Below are positions 61,501 through 64,000 of a DNA stretch of 64,000 nt, piece after piece (within the stretch, counting starts at the first letter, position 1; every line of letters starts with the position of its first letter). The notes under the pieces are model-generated. The model made no database searches, was not told the DNA's origin, and was given only the letters and a program-made list of their open reading frames with translations. The stretch comes from a bacterium HR29 (GTDB taxonomy: Bacteria > Chloroflexota > Dehalococcoidia > Tepidiformales > Tepidiformaceae). The stretch lies in the NCBI GenBank assembly GCA_002898215.1, contig BEIF01000004.1:1-64000 (forward strand). Direction: 5' to 3'. Position numbers and translations under genes: made by a program.

Positions 61501-63195
61501 ATGCGTGCGAACGGTCTCTTCGGCAGCAGAGCGAGCCGCCGGCGTTTCCTCGCCGGCGCTGGGGCAGCCGGCTTGGGGGCAGGGGGGCTGCTGCTCGCCG
61601 GCTGCGGCGACGACGAGGCGCCAGTCGCCACCTCCACCGCTCCGGAAGGCGGGGCGAGCCCGGGCTCAAGCCCCACCGTGCCGCCAGAAGCGGACATCCC
61701 CAAGGATGGCATCTTGCGACTGCGTCAGACCGCGCCGTGGTCGAGCATCAACCCGTGGAAAGGTCTCGACTCCGGGCTTACCTGGGGCTTCTACGTCTTC
61801 GACCACCTCTTCTACACGCCGCTCGACACGTTGAAGCCGGAGCTCTTCCTCGCCACCTCGCTGGAGCAGCCGGAACCGACCCGGATCATCTTCAAGCTCG
61901 GAGAGGGGTACTTCCACGACAAACCGCCGGTCAACGGGTGCCGGGTGACCGCCCGGGACGTGAAGGCGAGCTACGAAACGTCGATCAAGCAGCCAGGCGT
62001 CAGCACGACCACCTTCATGACCCAGGTGTTCGCCGGCATCGAGGTGCCGGACGACGAGACGGTCATCGTCAAGCTGAATGCCCCCGATGCGCGGGCCTTC
62101 ACCAGCACGGCCCTCGGCGGTGTGATCACGAGTTCCATCATCCCCGAGGAGATCTGTGCCCAGCCGGAGTTCATGGATCGGGACATCATCGGTAGTGGCC
62201 GGTTCGTCTTCGAGGGGCACGAAGGCGGAACGAACTTCCGCCTCCGCCGCTTCGAGAAGTGGCGGATCCCGGGCGAGCCGTGGCTCGCCGGCATGCGCTG
62301 GTTCCTCATCCAGGAGCAAGCACAGGCCCTGGCAGCGTTCTCCGCTCAGGACATCGACACCGTCGGCCTGGCGAACGTGCTCGAGCGGGACCAGCTCGTG
62401 CAGCGGCACGGGAAGGACATCGAAATCGACTCCGACATCTCCCGTTCGGTGTGGGTGGTCCTCACCCGCGCCGATGGCCGGTGGGCGGACCCACGGGTAC
62501 GGCGGGCGGTGAACCTCGCCATCGACCGCGACGAAATCATCGAGATCATGACGTTCGGCGAAGGTCTGAAATCCGGGATCATGCCGCCCGCATTCGCGTC
62601 CGTGTCCCTTTCCGAACAGGAGTTGGCGGAGACGCTCTGGAAGTTCGACCCGACCCAGGCGAAGCAGCTCCTGGCGCAAGCGGGGTTCGATACGTCCCAA
62701 CCAATCGAGATCAAGGTTGCCGCTCTCGGTGATAACTACTCGAAGTTCGCTCAGGCAATCGCCGCGCAGCTCGAAAAGAACCTCGGTGTGAAGACGAATA
62801 TCGTCACCGAGGATTTCGGAACGTGGCTGCAGAAGTCTCTCTACGGGAGCGAATACAAGGACCTCATCGTCTTCCCGACGCTCGCCTACGATGAGCCGAG
62901 CCAGTACCTGCGCCCGTACGAGAAGGAAATCGGCGGCCGGCCGAATTGGGCCCGCTTCTTCGATGACGAGCTCAACCAGATGATTGCGAAGTCACGAACC
63001 ATCATGGATGAAGAAGAACGGTTCGAAGCACTGAAGGAGATACAGCGGAAGGCCATCGAGAAGGTGGCACCGGCCTTCCCAATCTACGTGCCGCGCACCT
63101 TCGCGGCCTACTGGTACTGGGTGAAAGGGCGGGTGACAGGCCGCGGGAGCTTCGGACTTTTCAACGGCAGGCTGTACATCGATAAACGGCGGTAG
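61501..63195 (+). CDS. ABC transporter substrate-binding lipoprotein, peptide/nickel type (family 5)
   Basis: The 564-residue protein has a Tat-type lipoprotein signal: SRRRFLAGAGAAG (twin arginine, about 12) and LLLAGCGDD (lipobox Cys about 36). The family 5 solute-binding fold follows, with LRLRQTAPWSSINPWKGLDSG (about 63), VTARDVKASYETSI and RWADPRVRRAVNLAIDRDEIIEIM (about 330). It collects an oligopeptide or similar ligand for the permease downstream. GGGGGG lies upstream of the ATG. The ligand is not readable from sequence. Confidence 0.9.
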   Translation: MRANGLFGSRASRRRFLAGAGAAGLGAGGLLLAGCGDDEAPVATSTAPEGGASPGSSPTVPPEADIPKDGILRLRQTAPWSSINPWKGLDSGLTWGFYVFDHLFYTPLDTLKPELFLATSLEQPEPTRIIFKLGEGYFHDKPPVNGCRVTARDVKASYETSIKQPGVSTTTFMTQVFAGIEVPDDETVIVKLNAPDARAFTSTALGGVITSSIIPEEICAQPEFMDRDIIGSGRFVFEGHEGGTNFRLRRFEKWRIPGEPWLAGMRWFLIQEQAQALAAFSAQDIDTVGLANVLERDQLVQRHGKDIEIDSDISRSVWVVLTRADGRWADPRVRRAVNLAIDRDEIIEIMTFGEGLKSGIMPPAFASVSLSEQELAETLWKFDPTQAKQLLAQAGFDTSQPIEIKVAALGDNYSKFAQAIAAQLEKNLGVKTNIVTEDFGTWLQKSLYGSEYKDLIVFPTLAYDEPSQYLRPYEKEIGGRPNWARFFDDELNQMIAKSRTIMDEEERFEALKEIQRKAIEKVAPAFPIYVPRTFAAYWYWVKGRVTGRGSFGLFNGRLYIDKRR

Positions 63196-63206
63196 CGGGG
63201 AAAGCG

Positions 63207-64000
63207 GTGCGACAGTACGCCCTCCGGCGGTTGGCCTACCTCCCCCTCATCGCGGCCCTCGTCTCGGTGATCACCTTCTTCACCCTTCGCATGCCGTGGG
63301 CGGGCGACCCGGTGACCTACATGTCGACCCAGAACACCACCGTGGAGGACCAGGAGCGTCTGCGGAAAGAGCTGGGACTCGACAAGCCCGTCGCCGTGCA
63401 GTTCGGCCTCTGGCTGGGCGACGTGCTGCGGGGGGACTTCGGTGAGACCTTTCGCGGACGCCAGCCGGTGCTCGACGAGGTGATGCGGCGGTTCCCCGCT
63501 ACCTTGGAGATCATGGTCCTCTCGCTCGGGTTCACGGTCCTCTTCGGGGTCACGTTCGGCGTTGTTTCGGCCGTCCGCCAGGATTCCTTCGCCGACTACG
63601 GCCTGCGCGTGTTCGCCGTGTTCGGGCAGTCAGTTCCCGATTTCTTCCTGCTCATCCTGCTCATTGTCTTGCCGTCGATATGGTGGAACTACAGCCACCC
63701 CATCGGTGGCCACGTGAGCATCTTCGAGGACCCTATCCGGAACCTGCGGCTGTACGTGCCACCAACACTCCTCCTCGCCGTCGGTGGGTCGGCGCTGATG
63801 ATGAGGGTGACGCGCTCGGCCATGCTCGAGGTACTGCGACAGGATTACATGCGCACAGCGAGAGCGAAGGGCCTGGGTGCATACGCAGTGATCGTGCGCC
63901 ACGGACTGCGGAACGCGCTCATTCCGATCATCACCCTCGCGGGGAATCACCTCGTCGCCCTCTTCTTCGGGGCTGTCATCCTCGAACAAGTGTTCAGCAT
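63207..64000 (+). CDS. ABC transporter permease, DppB type, 5' part
   Basis: A GTG at 63207 begins VRQYALRRLAYLPLIAALVSVITFFTLRM, the typical start of DppB/OppB permeases with a first membrane helix. The loop carries DQERLRKELGLDKPVAVQFGLWLGDVLRGDFGETF. The EAA-type motif DYMRTARAKGLGAYAVIVRHGLRNALIPI appears near the end (residue about 220). The gene runs off the window after about 264 codons. It starts 11 bases after the binding protein; a second permease and ATPases are expected beyond. Confidence 0.92.
   Translation, partial: MRQYALRRLAYLPLIAALVSVITFFTLRMPWAGDPVTYMSTQNTTVEDQERLRKELGLDKPVAVQFGLWLGDVLRGDFGETFRGRQPVLDEVMRRFPATLEIMVLSLGFTVLFGVTFGVVSAVRQDSFADYGLRVFAVFGQSVPDFFLLILLIVLPSIWWNYSHPIGGHVSIFEDPIRNLRLYVPPTLLLAVGGSALMMRVTRSAMLEVLRQDYMRTARAKGLGAYAVIVRHGLRNALIPIITLAGNHLVALFFGAVILEQVFS

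Overview
The window is a chromosomal segment of a GC-rich bacterium, most likely a member of the Chloroflexota (Dehalococcoidia or Tepidiforma-like). This is inferred from gene content, not from a database match. Supporting signs are a Gram-positive-type ribosomal protein S12 with an insert, hrcA-grpE-dnaK under CIRCE control, two F420-type luciferase-like oxidoreductases, a LysM protein with a cysteine-patterned head, and many genes whose -10 box lies only 6-9 bases before the start codon. There is no phage, insertion sequence, CRISPR array or large mobile island; it reads as compact core genome.

Layout. 1-3196: the str operon (rpsL-rpsG-fusA-tuf, minus strand, tuf cut by the window edge). 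3197-3732: its promoter and leader, plus a strongly folded element ending in an intrinsic terminator in front of a LysM protein. 4490-14087: YqeK-like and HIT hydrolases, a flavin-reductase-like protein, a DUF4328 protein, an S9 peptidase, citramalate synthase with a possible attenuator, the AmmeMemoRadiSam B and radical SAM pair, a stub GntR regulator and a DUF983 protein. 14077-23214: a VWA protein, an HDOD protein, an MFS transporter, a CapA-like protein, an unrecognised protein, an F420-type oxidoreductase and a glycosyltransferase with its own CIRCE. 23335-26962: dnaK, grpE, hrcA with a second CIRCE. 27034-29559: a hydrolase, YceI, a decayed HD-domain gene and ferritin. 29665-32222: a sulfur import and relay operon (YeeE/TsuA-like carrier, TusA, rhodanese lipoprotein). 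32270-38573: tRNA-Arg, a CoA transferase, malQ, DinB, ribD, an EVE protein, a zinc ribbon and a solitary nuoB. 38602-41696: a HAD protein and dTDP-rhamnose-type genes. 42393-45205: a cytochrome oxidase/copper assembly operon (CtaG, SCO, PCuAC, VKOR). 45246-52914: metabolic enzymes including ThpR, a Cas4-like nuclease, carbonic anhydrase, RpiB and a Pgi-like isomerase. 52911-55511: a polysaccharide ABC exporter and GT2. 55588-60283: an FAD protein, a Gfo/Idh-like protein and trehalose synthesis (otsA-otsB). 60296-64000: a second F420-type oxidoreductase and a peptide-type ABC transporter that runs off the end.

Across the window genes are packed tightly. ATGA or GTGA start/stop overlaps join operons. 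Six of eleven convergent pairs overlap at their 3' ends, three of them by a shared four-base stop. The most unusual observations are the structured element at 3521-3658, the CIRCE that controls a glycosyltransferase, the widespread leaderless-type starts, the branched-chain leader peptide before cimA, and the eroded HD-domain gene between YceI and ferritin.
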